DNA from: Microcaldota archaeon
GTDB taxonomy: Archaea; Micrarchaeota; Micrarchaeia; Burarchaeales; Fermentimicrarchaeaceae
Length of the DNA: 52,510 nt
Assembly (NCBI GenBank): GCA_013425335.1
Contig: JACCLG010000046.1
Coordinates: forward strand, 1 to 52,510
Reading direction: 5' to 3'
In this document: piece after piece, positions 25,101 to 32,290 of the stretch
Layout: every line of letters starts with the position of its first letter
Numbering within the stretch: position 1 is the first letter of the stretch
The notes under the pieces: generated by a model
Told to the model about the DNA's origin: nothing
Databases searched by the model: none
What the model saw: only the letters and a program-made list of their open reading frames with translations
Program-made: the position numbers and the translations under genes

Positions 25101-25618
25101 GCGAGAAGCTTGCCGAGGAGAGGAAGGCTGTGCAGAGCATGATTGATGAGATTGAGACGAAGAAGTCGGCAATATTCATGGAAACATTTGAAGTTGTGAG
25201 GGAGAACTTCGTGAAGCTCTATGGCTATGCCTTCAAGACAGGGGAGGGCGACCTTGTGCTGCAGAACCCCGAAGCACCTCTGGAGAGCGGTCTGCAGATT
25301 CAGCTGAAGACGGAGAAGGGGGAGCTGCAGTTCATTGAGTCCAAGTCAGGAGGGGAAAAGTCTCTGTTAACTCTGATGTTCATATTCGCAATCCAGATGT
25401 ACAAGCCTGCTCCATTCTACCTCCTGGATGAAGCGGATGCATCCCTCGACAAGGAGAACAGCCTGAAGCTCTCCCAGCTCCTCAAGGAGCTTTCCAAGAA
25501 TACGCAGTTCATTGTTGTGACCCATAATGATGCAGTTTTAACATCTGCGGATACGGCAATTGGAGTTACAAGGACAAAGGAAGGCTCAAAGATTGTGGGA
25601 GTGCAGTTCAACACGTAA
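22166..25618 (+). CDS. smc: chromosome segregation protein SMC
   Basis: An 1150-residue SMC ATPase. Head-N has GPNGSGKSN Walker A (about 32-40); two long coiled coils flank a hinge (about 490-660, NQGVRALLDLKKNGMLPGVYG to the SSGAITGG region); head-C has SGGEKSLLTLMFIFA signature and FYLLDEADASLDKEN Walker B, with DEADASLD for the usual DEVDAALD. It organises and separates chromosomes as a dimer, usually with ScpA/ScpB; those are not in this window. The ATG at 22166 follows GGGGAG. Length and architecture are normal for archaeal SMC. Confidence 0.98.
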   Translation: MVYIERIKLKRFKSFKFADIPLSKGFVCLVGPNGSGKSNVCDAIRFALGENSFKSLRAKKVADLITRGSEKAEIYLQFDGEKKHELKRAIRNDGKTLYKLDGKRLTRTDVLDELSRMGISAGEHNVIAQGEVERIVDINPKERREIIDGVAGISEFEEKKKEALAELAKVEQKINDATIVLKEREGFLTELEKDKNDALRYNEINAGLRKYQGSLLFIELKKVEKEFTRATNKYLELKGQEEEVNKKVVEIDAKIKELENQKNGITQQINEKAEREKNSLFSEVEQLKTSINLALGSKEQKEREVERIKQRIGSLENEKISLNAKMIQLAQDSAGVKERISDVEGQILAFLNERDRASKESALGSKFYEAKLKSNNLLKQLEERRERVRKLELDVEKLASKKSFAEMELKRLESQAPAEKTERESEISQDAEELRKASKEIDSQLSSLFEKEKELNQKLPTTEKMLLEVKEKHVSIASKLQFLKELPENQGVRALLDLKKNGMLPGVYGTVGELCKFDDEYATAIEAAAGHRMNYLIVEDVDTAAKAIEYLKKTKAGRCTFIPLDINARFITDEQRALSKKEGSRGFLLEVVSFDSKYSNVFQFVFGDTLLIDSIERGKRVGIGKARMVTLEGDLLESSGAITGGILKRVSSHAKERAEVERLNSELEALKAERDGIVNSLYSLREDMSKKRREKSELEVKLKGFELELAHIAETRSKERKGKETYEANLALLRQEIERSSKELSERQADIEKLNSEIAELQKANEDSLKQIDAEKEEQFNRKMQEFEKQLNGFNSTKASHEAELAKCTAELDVMRKRAQSIDDECEPLRKDLNALKSDVKELESSLASNNKLYEEKSAKIKHISSELERLFEERNVMDRQIEALALEKGKSSFNYEKFFKDLTRYEIMKSNLETRLADLKTESASYNDIEQVEGAKEDIEAKISEGEQQLAALGNVNLKAPQEYDERVKEMKEVKEKSEKLAEERKAVQSMIDEIETKKSAIFMETFEVVRENFVKLYGYAFKTGEGDLVLQNPEAPLESGLQIQLKTEKGELQFIESKSGGEKSLLTLMFIFAIQMYKPAPFYLLDEADASLDKENSLKLSQLLKELSKNTQFIVVTHNDAVLTSADTAIGVTRTKEGSKIVGVQFNT

Positions 25619-25678
25619 CTAATTATAAAATTTAGTAAGCAGCTTGTTAATTTCATAGAATTAGATTTGGGGTGATGG

Positions 25679-25705
25679 CAACATGTGGGGCAAAACCCCA
25701 CATGT
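25679..25705 (+). terminator. strong stem-loop after smc
   Basis: AACATGTGGGG and CCCCACATGTT form a perfect 11-bp stem with a 5-base loop, 61 bases after the smc stop. No T-run follows; instead GGAGGTG and an ATG (25718) follow, so it may be an mRNA-end structure or a leader hairpin of a lost gene. Confidence 0.45.
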
Positions 25706-25773
25706 TGGAGGTGAACTTATGGCCGAACCACCCCTTTTTATACAAAGAGATTTATATGGTCGTCTTGCCAGCA

Positions 25774-26145
25774 TCACTTCGCAAAGTAATAAACCCTCCT
25801 CCCAGCCTGCTTCTTCTCCAGCAGTCCCTGGGAATGCAGTCTGTTCAGCCTTGCGCTTGCAGCATTCTTCCCCCTGTAGTTGAATGCCCTCTGCAAATCC
25901 TCAGCGCATGCCTTTCCGTTCTTCTTCACAAACTCAATTATCCTCTCGTCAACATCACCAAGTATATCATCGGAAACTTCCTTGCCCAGCTCCCTCTCAA
26001 TCCCATCAAGCCTTTTCTCAATAGTGCCAAGCCTCTCGGAAATCTGTCCCAGGAGCTCCATCTCGGTTGTTTCCTTGATTTTTCTAAGTATTGTGGTTGT
26101 TTCCACGCTCCTTTTGTCAAGCTCCTTTACCTCCACGTCTGACAT
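25774..26145 (-). CDS. winged-helix transcriptional regulator
   Basis: A 123-residue protein: an N-terminal helical stretch with heptads (LLGQISERLGTIEKRLDGIE, about 30-60) and a C-terminal winged helix (ERIIEFVKKNGKACAEDLQRAFNYRGKNAASARLNRLHSQGLLEKKQAGRRVYYF). ATG 26145 is favoured because GGAGGGAG precedes it; an in-frame TTG two codons earlier is less likely. A perfect palindrome with a half-site lies between its TATA box and start, which indicates negative autoregulation. Target beyond itself unknown. Confidence 0.82.
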   Translation of the reverse strand: MSDVEVKELDKRSVETTTILRKIKETTEMELLGQISERLGTIEKRLDGIERELGKEVSDDILGDVDERIIEFVKKNGKACAEDLQRAFNYRGKNAASARLNRLHSQGLLEKKQAGRRVYYFAK

Positions 26146-26187
26146 TGGCAACTCCCTCCTGAGAGTATCATGACTAAAGCTGGTTTA

Positions 26188-26208
26188 AATCATGACTGTG
26201 TCATGATT
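26188..26208. promoter_or_regulatory. palindromic operator plus half-site of winged-helix gene
   Basis: AATCATGAC and GTCATGATT are separated by TGT (perfect 9+9). A half-site ATCATGAC recurs at 26167-26174, 22 bases away, two helical turns. On the minus strand the TATA box (TTTATATA, about 26221-26228) is just upstream, so a bound protein would block initiation. Confidence 0.75.
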
Positions 26209-26336
26209 AGAAAAGAAGAGGTATATAAACCTTGTGTTCTATCGTAAGATTAGTTTTCATATTTCAAATTTCAAAATTTCTCCGAAGTAGAATAAAAGCA
26301 TGCAAGATATTTAAATGGCTTCTGCCAAATCAAATC

Positions 26337-26888
26337 ATGAGCTTAACTGTGACAGAGGCTTTGAAGGAGATGCTCGTTGCACTCATGACAAATGAGCTCT
26401 CCCAGCTCAAGAAGATAAGCGACAGGTGCATCAGCTCATTCGCTCTGGGGGATGAGTCCGACCTGCTAGATGTTGCAATAATCTCCTATGTGCTTGCAAA
26501 GGTTCTTGAGAAGCCGCGCTACTGGGACAGAAAAATAAAGAAGGAGTTTGTTGAGAAGGTTGAGGAGAGCCTGCATAACGCAGTTGCATCCATTGATGAG
26601 AACAGGCTTGAAGACATGAGGGCGTACCTCAAATCCATCAGTGATGACCTGAAAGGCTTCGACACTGAGGACAGGAGGTATGTGAGTAGCCTTTTCCACA
26701 AGGCAAAGCTCAGGTCCGCCTCCTATTTATACGCACAGGGGTTCTCCCTGAGCAATGCAATTGAGCTCACGGGCACGAACAAGAGCGATGTGCTCAACTA
26801 CTCTGGGCAGACCCTGATGCACGACCGGGTTGGCAAAACAAAATCAATTGAGGAGAGGCTTAAAAATGTCAGGAAACTATTCCAGTGA
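26337..26888 (+). CDS. helical protein with C-terminal HTH-like segment
   Basis: A 183-residue all-helical protein of a type seen beside PIN-like genes in archaea; I cannot name the family. The C-terminal part (SYLYAQGFSLSNAIELTGTNKSDVLNYSGQT) resembles a helix-turn-helix. ATG 26337 sits about 27 bases after a TATA box (ATATTTAAAT, about 26307-26316), with no ribosome site, so it is probably leaderless; a longer upstream frame is unlikely. Overlaps the PIN-like gene by 23 bases and is probably co-transcribed with it and the nuclease. Confidence 0.7.
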   Translation: MSLTVTEALKEMLVALMTNELSQLKKISDRCISSFALGDESDLLDVAIISYVLAKVLEKPRYWDRKIKKEFVEKVEESLHNAVASIDENRLEDMRAYLKSISDDLKGFDTEDRRYVSSLFHKAKLRSASYLYAQGFSLSNAIELTGTNKSDVLNYSGQTLMHDRVGKTKSIEERLKNVRKLFQ

Positions 26889-27567
26889 AATACCGCAGGA
26901 CTCAATAGTCTGCGACTCTAGCTCCCTGCTATCCTTGTCTGACTCCTGCCTTCTCTGGCTGCTCTCGGATATTGTGGAGAGTTTCAAAGGCCACTTCCTA
27001 ATAACAAAAGCAGTGGAATATGAATCCGTGACGCACCCGCTTGAAATGAAATCCCACACCCTTGGCGCGGTGAGAGTTAAGAAGATGCTGCTTGATAGTG
27101 TGATAAAGGTTGTTGAAACTACAAACTCCAGAGCTCTCACCTCAGAGCTATCATCCCTGGGCAACAGCGTATTCTCCATCGGCGGAAGACCCCTGAAGCT
27201 CATCCATGAGGGTGAGACTGAAAGCCTTGCAGTGGCCATAGACCTCAACCTGCGTAACATACTCATAGACGAGAGAACAACAAGGATGCTCATTGAGGCT
27301 CCATTTGAGATGAAGGCTCACATGGAGGATGAATTTCAGAAGAAGATAGAAGTGAGCCAGAAGAACCTTGACAGGTTCCTTGAAATGACAGGGAAGCTCA
27401 ACCTGTTCCGAAGCGCAGAGATAGCAATGATAGGATACGAGAAAGGTTTATTCAAGGACTACACGGGAATGGAGAAGCGTGCAATAGAAGCCGCCCTCTA
27501 CGGGCTGAAGTTTGCAGGCTGCGGCATAAGCTTCAGCGAGATTGAGGAGTACTGCCGATCTATCTGA
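26866..27567 (+). CDS. PIN-like domain protein with C-terminal extension
   Basis: A 233-residue protein. IVCDSSSLLSLSD near the N-terminus supplies the first acidic PIN residue; HEGETESLAVAIDLNLRNILIDERTTRML gives the central E-x-E and the terminal D-E, the usual PIN RNase layout. About 90 extra residues follow (helical, unknown). The ATG at 26866 is chosen from GGAG upstream. Pairing with a small helical HTH-like gene resembles VapBC logic, but the partner and lengths are not typical, so an RNA-processing role is equally possible. Confidence 0.72.
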   Translation: MSGNYSSEIPQDSIVCDSSSLLSLSDSCLLWLLSDIVESFKGHFLITKAVEYESVTHPLEMKSHTLGAVRVKKMLLDSVIKVVETTNSRALTSELSSLGNSVFSIGGRPLKLIHEGETESLAVAIDLNLRNILIDERTTRMLIEAPFEMKAHMEDEFQKKIEVSQKNLDRFLEMTGKLNLFRSAEIAMIGYEKGLFKDYTGMEKRAIEAALYGLKFAGCGISFSEIEEYCRSI

Positions 27568-27581
27568 AGCAAGGTGATACC

Positions 27582-28265
27582 ACGGAACAGAGTTCCCTTA
27601 ATGAATTCTCCGAGAAGGAGAAGAGAAATTTCGTAGAGATACTTGTTGACGAGAAGGAGAGCAGGGGCGCCATTGCCGATATGCTGAAGGAGCTTGGGGC
27701 AGTTGTCAGGATAAAAACCCTCCCTGTTGGGGATTTCATAATATCCGATAGGGCTGTTATTGAGAGAAAGACTCGGAGCGATTTTGAGAGCTCAATAATC
27801 GACGGGAGGCTTTTCAAGCAGGCAGAAAACATGGTTGACAATTTTGAGAAATGCATAGTGATAATCGAGGGCGAGGGCTTTGAGGAGAGGGTGAACAGGA
27901 ACGCACTGCTTGGCGCCATATCTTCTCTTATACTTGATTACGGAATTCCAGTCTTCTTCACCAAGAACCTGGAGGGAACCGCGGAAATGATATTCGCCCT
28001 TGCGAAGAGGGAGCAGCTTGGCAAGGAAGCTGTTGTGAGGCTAAAGGGAAACAAAAAAGTTCACACAATGGCGCAGCAGCAGAGGATGATTGTAGAATGC
28101 CTGCCGGGGGTGGGCCCAAAGCTCGCAGTTGCACTTCTTAAAAAATTCAAAACAATCGAGAACATTGCAAAGGCAAATGAAAAGGAGCTGACTGAAGTGG
28201 AGAAGATAGGAAAGAAGAAGGCGAAATTCATAAAAAGAGCTTTGAGCGAGGAGTTCTGCGAGTAG
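27582..28265 (+). CDS. XPF/Hef-type ERCC4 nuclease with helix-hairpin-helix domain
   Basis: A 227-residue structure-specific endonuclease if begun at ACG 27582. ERCC4 domain: VEILVDEKES (18-27), GDFIISDRAVIERKTRSD (50-67, the GDx..ERKxxxD core), then C-terminal tandem HhH (VECLPGVGPKLAVALLKKFKTIENI; ELTEVEKIGKKKAKFIKRAL). It cuts branched DNA in repair. The first canonical ATG (27681) would delete VDEKE, part of the active site; upstream, GGTGAT is followed five bases later by ACG, where ATG is expected, and no ATG, GTG or TTG exists in frame. Helicase part of Hef is absent, as in short archaeal XPF. Confidence 0.9.
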   Translation, partial: TEQSSLNEFSEKEKRNFVEILVDEKESRGAIADMLKELGAVVRIKTLPVGDFIISDRAVIERKTRSDFESSIIDGRLFKQAENMVDNFEKCIVIIEGEGFEERVNRNALLGAISSLILDYGIPVFFTKNLEGTAEMIFALAKREQLGKEAVVRLKGNKKVHTMAQQQRMIVECLPGVGPKLAVALLKKFKTIENIAKANEKELTEVEKIGKKKAKFIKRALSEEFCE

Positions 28266-28267
28266 GC

Positions 28268-28759
28268 TCACTTTTCAAGAGCCAGCATTGCAATCTTCTC
28301 AAGAAGCAGCTCCTCAAGGGGGTAGCATCCGCAGGCATTTTCACTTATGCCGAAGCTGTGGGTTATCCTGCTTGCCTTTTCCCTGCTCATCCTAAGCAGC
28401 GTCATATCAGGCTCTGCCCCCAGGTCTCTGAGCACTTCCTTCTCCTTCCCTTTTTGTACAAGGAACACAACTCTCCTCGCATCTTTCACCCCAACCTTCT
28501 TCACAGCCTCCTCAATTCGCCTTGTCCCAGCAGCCCAGAGCAGGAGCTCGCTCTCAATCTTCTTTGCTATACCCCTCTTCTCAGCAAAAGCCTTAAAAGC
28601 ATGGTGAGCTGAAAATATAAGATGGTTTTCGGAGAGAACCATGTCAGGGTCGAACGCCTGGATGACGGCTCTTCTCCTCTCAGAAACTTCCTTCATTCTG
28701 GAGAGAAGCTCCTCAACATCCTCAAACTTCGTCCTTGCCGGCACAACTCTGAATTCCAT
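28268..28759 (-). CDS. cgi121: KEOPS complex subunit Cgi121
   Basis: A 163-residue protein with the Cgi121/TPRKB hallmarks: ILSENHLIFSAHHAF-like segment (VLSENHLIFSAHHAFKAF), SELLLWAAGTRRIEEAVKKVGV, and a C-terminal EELLLEKIAMLAL. It binds Bud32 and tRNA 3' ends for the t6A37 modification. ATG 28759 follows a TATA box (minus strand TTTATATAAG, 28778-28787) by about 25 bases, a leaderless start; the longer frame to 28837 is not needed. Divergent from rps8e; other KEOPS genes are not here. Confidence 0.92.
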   Translation of the reverse strand: MEFRVVPARTKFEDVEELLSRMKEVSERRRAVIQAFDPDMVLSENHLIFSAHHAFKAFAEKRGIAKKIESELLLWAAGTRRIEEAVKKVGVKDARRVVFLVQKGKEKEVLRDLGAEPDMTLLRMSREKASRITHSFGISENACGCYPLEELLLEKIAMLALEK

Positions 28760-28777
28760 GGAGAAATATTCAACAAA

Positions 28778-28787
28778 CTTATATAAA
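28778..28787 (-). promoter_or_regulatory. TATA box of cgi121
   Basis: Minus-strand TTTATATAAG lies about 24 bases before the Cgi121 ATG. For the divergent rps8e gene it is too near the start codon (14 bases), so rps8e must use another signal. Confidence 0.6.
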
Positions 28788-28800
28788 AAGGAGGTTTCAT

Positions 28801-29184
28801 ATGGAGCAGTTTCACGGAAAGCCAAAGAGAAAGACAAGCGGGAGCGGCAAGAAGCAGAGGAAGTTCAGGGACAAGCGCCTGCACGAGATGGGCGGGCCAT
28901 TTGCCAGCACCAAGGTTGATGAGAAGGATGAGGTCAAGCTTGATAGAACCAGGGGCAGCAACATCAAGGTGAGGCTCATGCGGGCTGCATTTGCAAACAT
29001 AACAACTCCGGAAGGGATGAAGAAGGCCAAGATTAAATCCGTTGCCGAATCTCCTGACAACAGGCACCACGCCAGGATGAACATAATAACCAAGGGGGCA
29101 GTAATAGAGACGGAAATTGGCAAGGCAAGAGTGACAAGCAGGCCAGGGCAGCACGGGGTTGTGAATGCCATTCTTCTGAAGTAG
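28801..29184 (+). CDS. rps8e: 30S ribosomal protein S8e
   Basis: A 127-residue basic protein of the archaeal/eukaryal S8e family: HGKPKRKTSGSGKKQRKFRDKRLHEMG at the N-terminus, VRLMRAAFANIT, TKGAVIETEIGKARVTSRPGQHGVVNAIL at the C-terminus. Part of the small subunit; no bacterial counterpart, so it supports an archaeal source. GGAGGT five bases before the ATG. Monocistronic with its own start region. Confidence 0.97.
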   Translation: MEQFHGKPKRKTSGSGKKQRKFRDKRLHEMGGPFASTKVDEKDEVKLDRTRGSNIKVRLMRAAFANITTPEGMKKAKIKSVAESPDNRHHARMNIITKGAVIETEIGKARVTSRPGQHGVVNAILLK

Positions 29185-29220
29185 CTTCCTTTTTAAATTT
29201 TAAACTGCATAGAAATAGGC

Positions 29221-31173
29221 ATGCATAAACTGGAAAAGGACTTCTGCCATTTCGGTGATGAGCAGCTCCGGCTGAAGGAGCATCTTGAAGGCCTCGGAAA
29301 GGAGAAAATTGTGTGGGAGAGCTTCAGGACTGTCGACACCATCTCACCAGTATTTAAGGGAAAAGCCCCTGCGCTTTCCGTTGAGCTTATGTTCAATGCA
29401 GATAAAACCCTAAAAGAGGTAAAAATAGTCGACAGGGTGAAATCAATGACTGCAAAGTATGACAGTTCCGGAAAGCTTATAATGGACGAATGGCTTCTGA
29501 AGCACCCGGAATGCGCTGAAACTGCAAAGGTTTACGAGCAGAGACTCAATGCCCTGCTGACATACACCCGTACAATCCAAAAGCTACCTGCGTCTGAACC
29601 CCAAAAACAGGTTCAAAAGCCTTCCATAGTTGAGTCTCCAAAGCAGGCATTCCAGCCGCATGCCATAAAGACAGAAATTCCCATTCCTGCCTCCCAGCAG
29701 GAGGTAACAAGGCGGGTCAGGCATTTTACCGGCAAGATGGGCAGACCCTTCTTCACTCCGGAGCAGATTGAGATAAGAAACAAGGAGATAGATGCTTTCT
29801 GCGAAGAGAAAGGCATTGATTTCGAGAACCATCCTTCTCTCCATAATCTAGCTCTGAAAAACCTTAAGAGAATAGTCGCATTATGTGAAGAGAAGCACAT
29901 GCCATTCGCCCCCTACCGCAGCTTCCTTTCCTATCCATTCAACAGTTTCAGAGGCAACCTCCAAGCCCTTGAAGAACACGGAGTTGACCCAGTAAAATTT
30001 GCATATGCGCTTGTATTCCCCACGCAAAACCTCTCAGACAACTTGAAAACCTGCGCTGAGCAGGGGAGAGATGCTGTGGAAGAAGCCTTGGTTCCGCACC
30101 TCAGCATGAACTCTGAAAAATTCAGGGAGTTCCTAAATACCTACGTGCCTCCGGAACACCTGAACCCAGAAGAGAGGGAGAAAAAGGTCATTGCAATACT
30201 CGTGAAAAACGGCATGGAGGAGAAAGATATCAAGGACTACACAAAGAAAAAAGCCCCAGAAACAGTTGGGAGGATAATAGAAATATGCGACAGGCATCAT
30301 TTTAACTGGAAAGCCCATCAGATTGTCTTTTCATATGCTCCCGGTACTCTCAACTCAAACCTCGATGCATGTGCATCCCATAATATAAGCCCTGTCCGCC
30401 TTAACGTGCTAAAATACCTCATGCTTCCAACTGAGAGGTTCAATAAAGCGCTGGATGACGCAATCTCGCAGGGTGTGTTGCCGAGGTATGCCCTCCCAGC
30501 AGATAGGGAGAATGCAATTGTCCAGATGATAGTGGAAAAAGGAATGGATGAAAAAGAAATAAAGGACTATGTCAAGAAAAGCCATCCTAAGACAGTTAAG
30601 AAGATAATAGAGGCATGTGAGGAAAATGGATTCGACTGGAAAAAGCACCAGATTGTTTTCACGTTTGCCCCGAATACACTGCTTCTGAATCTCCGCTCAT
30701 GCACGTCCAACAATATTGACCCCGTAAAATTCGAGCTTATAACCGACCTTACTCTCCCCAATGAAAGATTCAACAGCAGGCTGAGGGAAATAATTGAGAA
30801 AGGCGTCCAACCGAAACTTCTGTCAGAGGAGGAGAAGAGGAGCAAAATCCTCGAGATAATGGCAAGGGAGGGCTTGAGCGAAAATGAGGTAAACAACTAT
30901 ACCAAGAAAAAACCCCCAGAAACAGTTGAGAGGATAATAGAAATATGCGACAGGCATCATTTTGACTGGAAAGCCCATCAGATTATTTTTGCATGTGGTC
31001 ATAATATTTTGGAATCCAACCTGAGCTTGTGTGACTTCAACAATGTAGACCCGGTAAAGTTCGGCGTAATCTCAAGGCTGACCCTCTCGCGCGATGACTT
31101 CAAGGATTATCTGAAAGTTCTCATGGCTCAGAGAGGGCTGGAATTCAAAGAGCTCCCGCCTCAATCACAGTAA
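29221..31173 (+). CDS. helical protein with tandem 110-residue repeats
   Basis: A 650-residue soluble protein. After an N-terminal part (about 1-165) come repeat units exactly 110 residues apart: PETVGRIIEICDRHHFNWKAHQIVF, PKTVKKIIEACEENGFDWKKHQIVF, PETVERIIEICDRHHFDWKAHQIIF, plus a diverged one (KNLKRIVALCEEKHMPFAPYRSFL). Each unit contains SNL-x2-C-x3-N-[IV]-x-PV and LP-x-[ED]-RFN motifs and a GM-[DE]-E-[KN]-[ED]-[IV]-[KN]-[DN]-Y segment. All predicted helical, like solenoids that bind nucleic acid or protein. No known family is recognisable. Copies 1 and 3 are nearly identical in DNA (see findings). Confidence 0.82.
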   Translation: MHKLEKDFCHFGDEQLRLKEHLEGLGKEKIVWESFRTVDTISPVFKGKAPALSVELMFNADKTLKEVKIVDRVKSMTAKYDSSGKLIMDEWLLKHPECAETAKVYEQRLNALLTYTRTIQKLPASEPQKQVQKPSIVESPKQAFQPHAIKTEIPIPASQQEVTRRVRHFTGKMGRPFFTPEQIEIRNKEIDAFCEEKGIDFENHPSLHNLALKNLKRIVALCEEKHMPFAPYRSFLSYPFNSFRGNLQALEEHGVDPVKFAYALVFPTQNLSDNLKTCAEQGRDAVEEALVPHLSMNSEKFREFLNTYVPPEHLNPEEREKKVIAILVKNGMEEKDIKDYTKKKAPETVGRIIEICDRHHFNWKAHQIVFSYAPGTLNSNLDACASHNISPVRLNVLKYLMLPTERFNKALDDAISQGVLPRYALPADRENAIVQMIVEKGMDEKEIKDYVKKSHPKTVKKIIEACEENGFDWKKHQIVFTFAPNTLLLNLRSCTSNNIDPVKFELITDLTLPNERFNSRLREIIEKGVQPKLLSEEEKRSKILEIMAREGLSENEVNNYTKKKPPETVERIIEICDRHHFDWKAHQIIFACGHNILESNLSLCDFNNVDPVKFGVISRLTLSRDDFKDYLKVLMAQRGLEFKELPPQSQ

Positions 31174-31203
31174 ATTTTTATACCTAGATGCTGATACATA
31201 CTC

Positions 31204-31836
31204 ATGGAAGCAGTTGAGACATTTGAGCCTGCCGTTATTGAGAAAAAAACAAGGGAGAGGTGCGAGACAAACTTCTGGAAGGCTGCCTCCCAGAAGCTCC
31301 ACTCTCTTGGCAATTCTCTCAAAAACTACTCCAGAGACGTTGTTGAGCCAAAAATAAGGAGCTGCGATGAGCTTCTCAAGAAGTCGTCTGACGAGCTCGA
31401 AATACTCAAAGACATCATAGCGAGGATAACCAAGCTCTTCAAAAGGGTGAGCCCCAAGGAAGATGAATGGATGCTCAAATCCTCATTTGAAATCAGGGAC
31501 AGGCGCTCGGAGCTCACTGAGCTTAAAACAAACCTTGAGAAGACTGCGGAGAACATAGAGAGCGTCGCATACTGGTCCTCTGTTCGGGCAAATGACCGGT
31601 CAAACTCCCAGGCCGAGGTCTCCCTGAAGATGCTGCTTGACAAGAATGCAAATTTGCAGGAGTGGGTGGACTTCGGCATAGGATTGAAGACTCCGTCTGG
31701 GAAAATCGTGGGCAGCTCCTGGCAAGGCTTGAGCCTCGGCTATCCTGCAATAAGAACCTCATTTGAGAAAGCGGTTGGGGCAAAGAGAACTATAGCGTCA
31801 ACATTGGTGGAGAGACTAACAAAGGGTATGCTATAG
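31204..31836 (+). CDS. hypothetical helical protein
   Basis: A 210-residue mostly helical protein without membrane segments or recognisable motifs; a coiled-coil stretch runs from about 45 to 125 (EPKIRSCDELLKKSSDELEI onward). TATA-like TTTTTATACC lies about 30 bases upstream of the ATG, so it has its own start. Same strand and only 30 bases after the 110-residue-repeat gene, so a functional link is possible. I do not recognise it. Confidence 0.65.
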   Translation: MEAVETFEPAVIEKKTRERCETNFWKAASQKLHSLGNSLKNYSRDVVEPKIRSCDELLKKSSDELEILKDIIARITKLFKRVSPKEDEWMLKSSFEIRDRRSELTELKTNLEKTAENIESVAYWSSVRANDRSNSQAEVSLKMLLDKNANLQEWVDFGIGLKTPSGKIVGSSWQGLSLGYPAIRTSFEKAVGAKRTIASTLVERLTKGML

Positions 31837-31842
31837 CAGTTG

Positions 31843-31885
31843 AAAAAGCAGAAAAAGAAAAAAATAAGAAAAAAAGAAAGTTGTC
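31843..31885 (-). terminator. T-rich terminator tract of TRAM gene
   Basis: The minus strand has several runs of 5-7 T within about 40 bases, just after the convergent TRAM gene stop at 31897. Oligo-T tracts terminate archaeal RNA polymerase. Confidence 0.6.
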
Positions 31886-31896
31886 AATCTATTCTT

Positions 31897-32136
31897 CTAA
31901 ACAATTGGAGCTTCGCCGGCTTCACCGACCTTCTCTGCAATTGCGCAGGTTCTCTTCACGTCGGTTATTTTCACCTTAATCTTCTCTCCAACCTTAGCGT
32001 TCGGGACAAATATAACAAATCCCTCAACCTTTGCAATTCCATCCCCTTTGGATGCAACTGCCTCTATTGTTATTTCCCTCTCTTCCCCAACCTGAACAGG
32101 TTTAGGGCCAAAATCGGGTCTTCTTCCAAATTCCAT
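31897..32136 (-). CDS. TRAM-domain RNA-binding protein
   Basis: A 79-residue protein consisting of one TRAM domain: VGEEREITIEAVASKGDGIAKVEGFVIFVPNAKVGEKIKVKITDVKRTCAIAEKV. It carries the GDGIA and FVPN motifs. Single-TRAM proteins in archaea act as RNA chaperones much as bacterial cold-shock proteins do. TATA (TTTATAAA, about 32248-32255) is far upstream, giving an 85-90-base leader with a 12-base direct repeat, unusual among its mostly leaderless neighbours. Monocistronic. Confidence 0.93.
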   Translation of the reverse strand: MEFGRRPDFGPKPVQVGEEREITIEAVASKGDGIAKVEGFVIFVPNAKVGEKIKVKITDVKRTCAIAEKVGEAGEAPIV

Positions 32137-32168
32137 ACTTTACACCTCTTCTTTTAAACGTCAGAAAG

Positions 32169-32219
32169 AGCTTTCCTTCCTCTCTGCTTTCAGCAGTCAG
32201 ACAGTACAGCTTTCCTTCC
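32169..32219 (-). promoter_or_regulatory. leader direct repeats before TRAM gene
   Basis: AGCTTTCCTTCC occurs at 32169-32180 and 32208-32219 on the plus strand, that is GGAAGGAAAGCT twice in the TRAM mRNA leader, 39 bases apart, around a small CTGC/GCAG stem. Possibly autoregulatory binding sites. Confidence 0.4.
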
Positions 32220-32290
32220 GTTGATAAGCTATTATATGCATTGGTAAGTTTATAAATATATCAGTGGGAAGGCCCTTACCTCGGGGCGTC

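Noticed and set aside
25672-26142. 156-codon ORF after smc
   Set aside because: Mostly antisense to the winged-helix gene; only its first 30 codons lie outside and contain the stem-loop.
29700-31100. TALE- or mTERF-like repeats
   Set aside because: The 110-residue unit has no TALE 34-residue period or mTERF proline motif; resemblance is only helical pattern.
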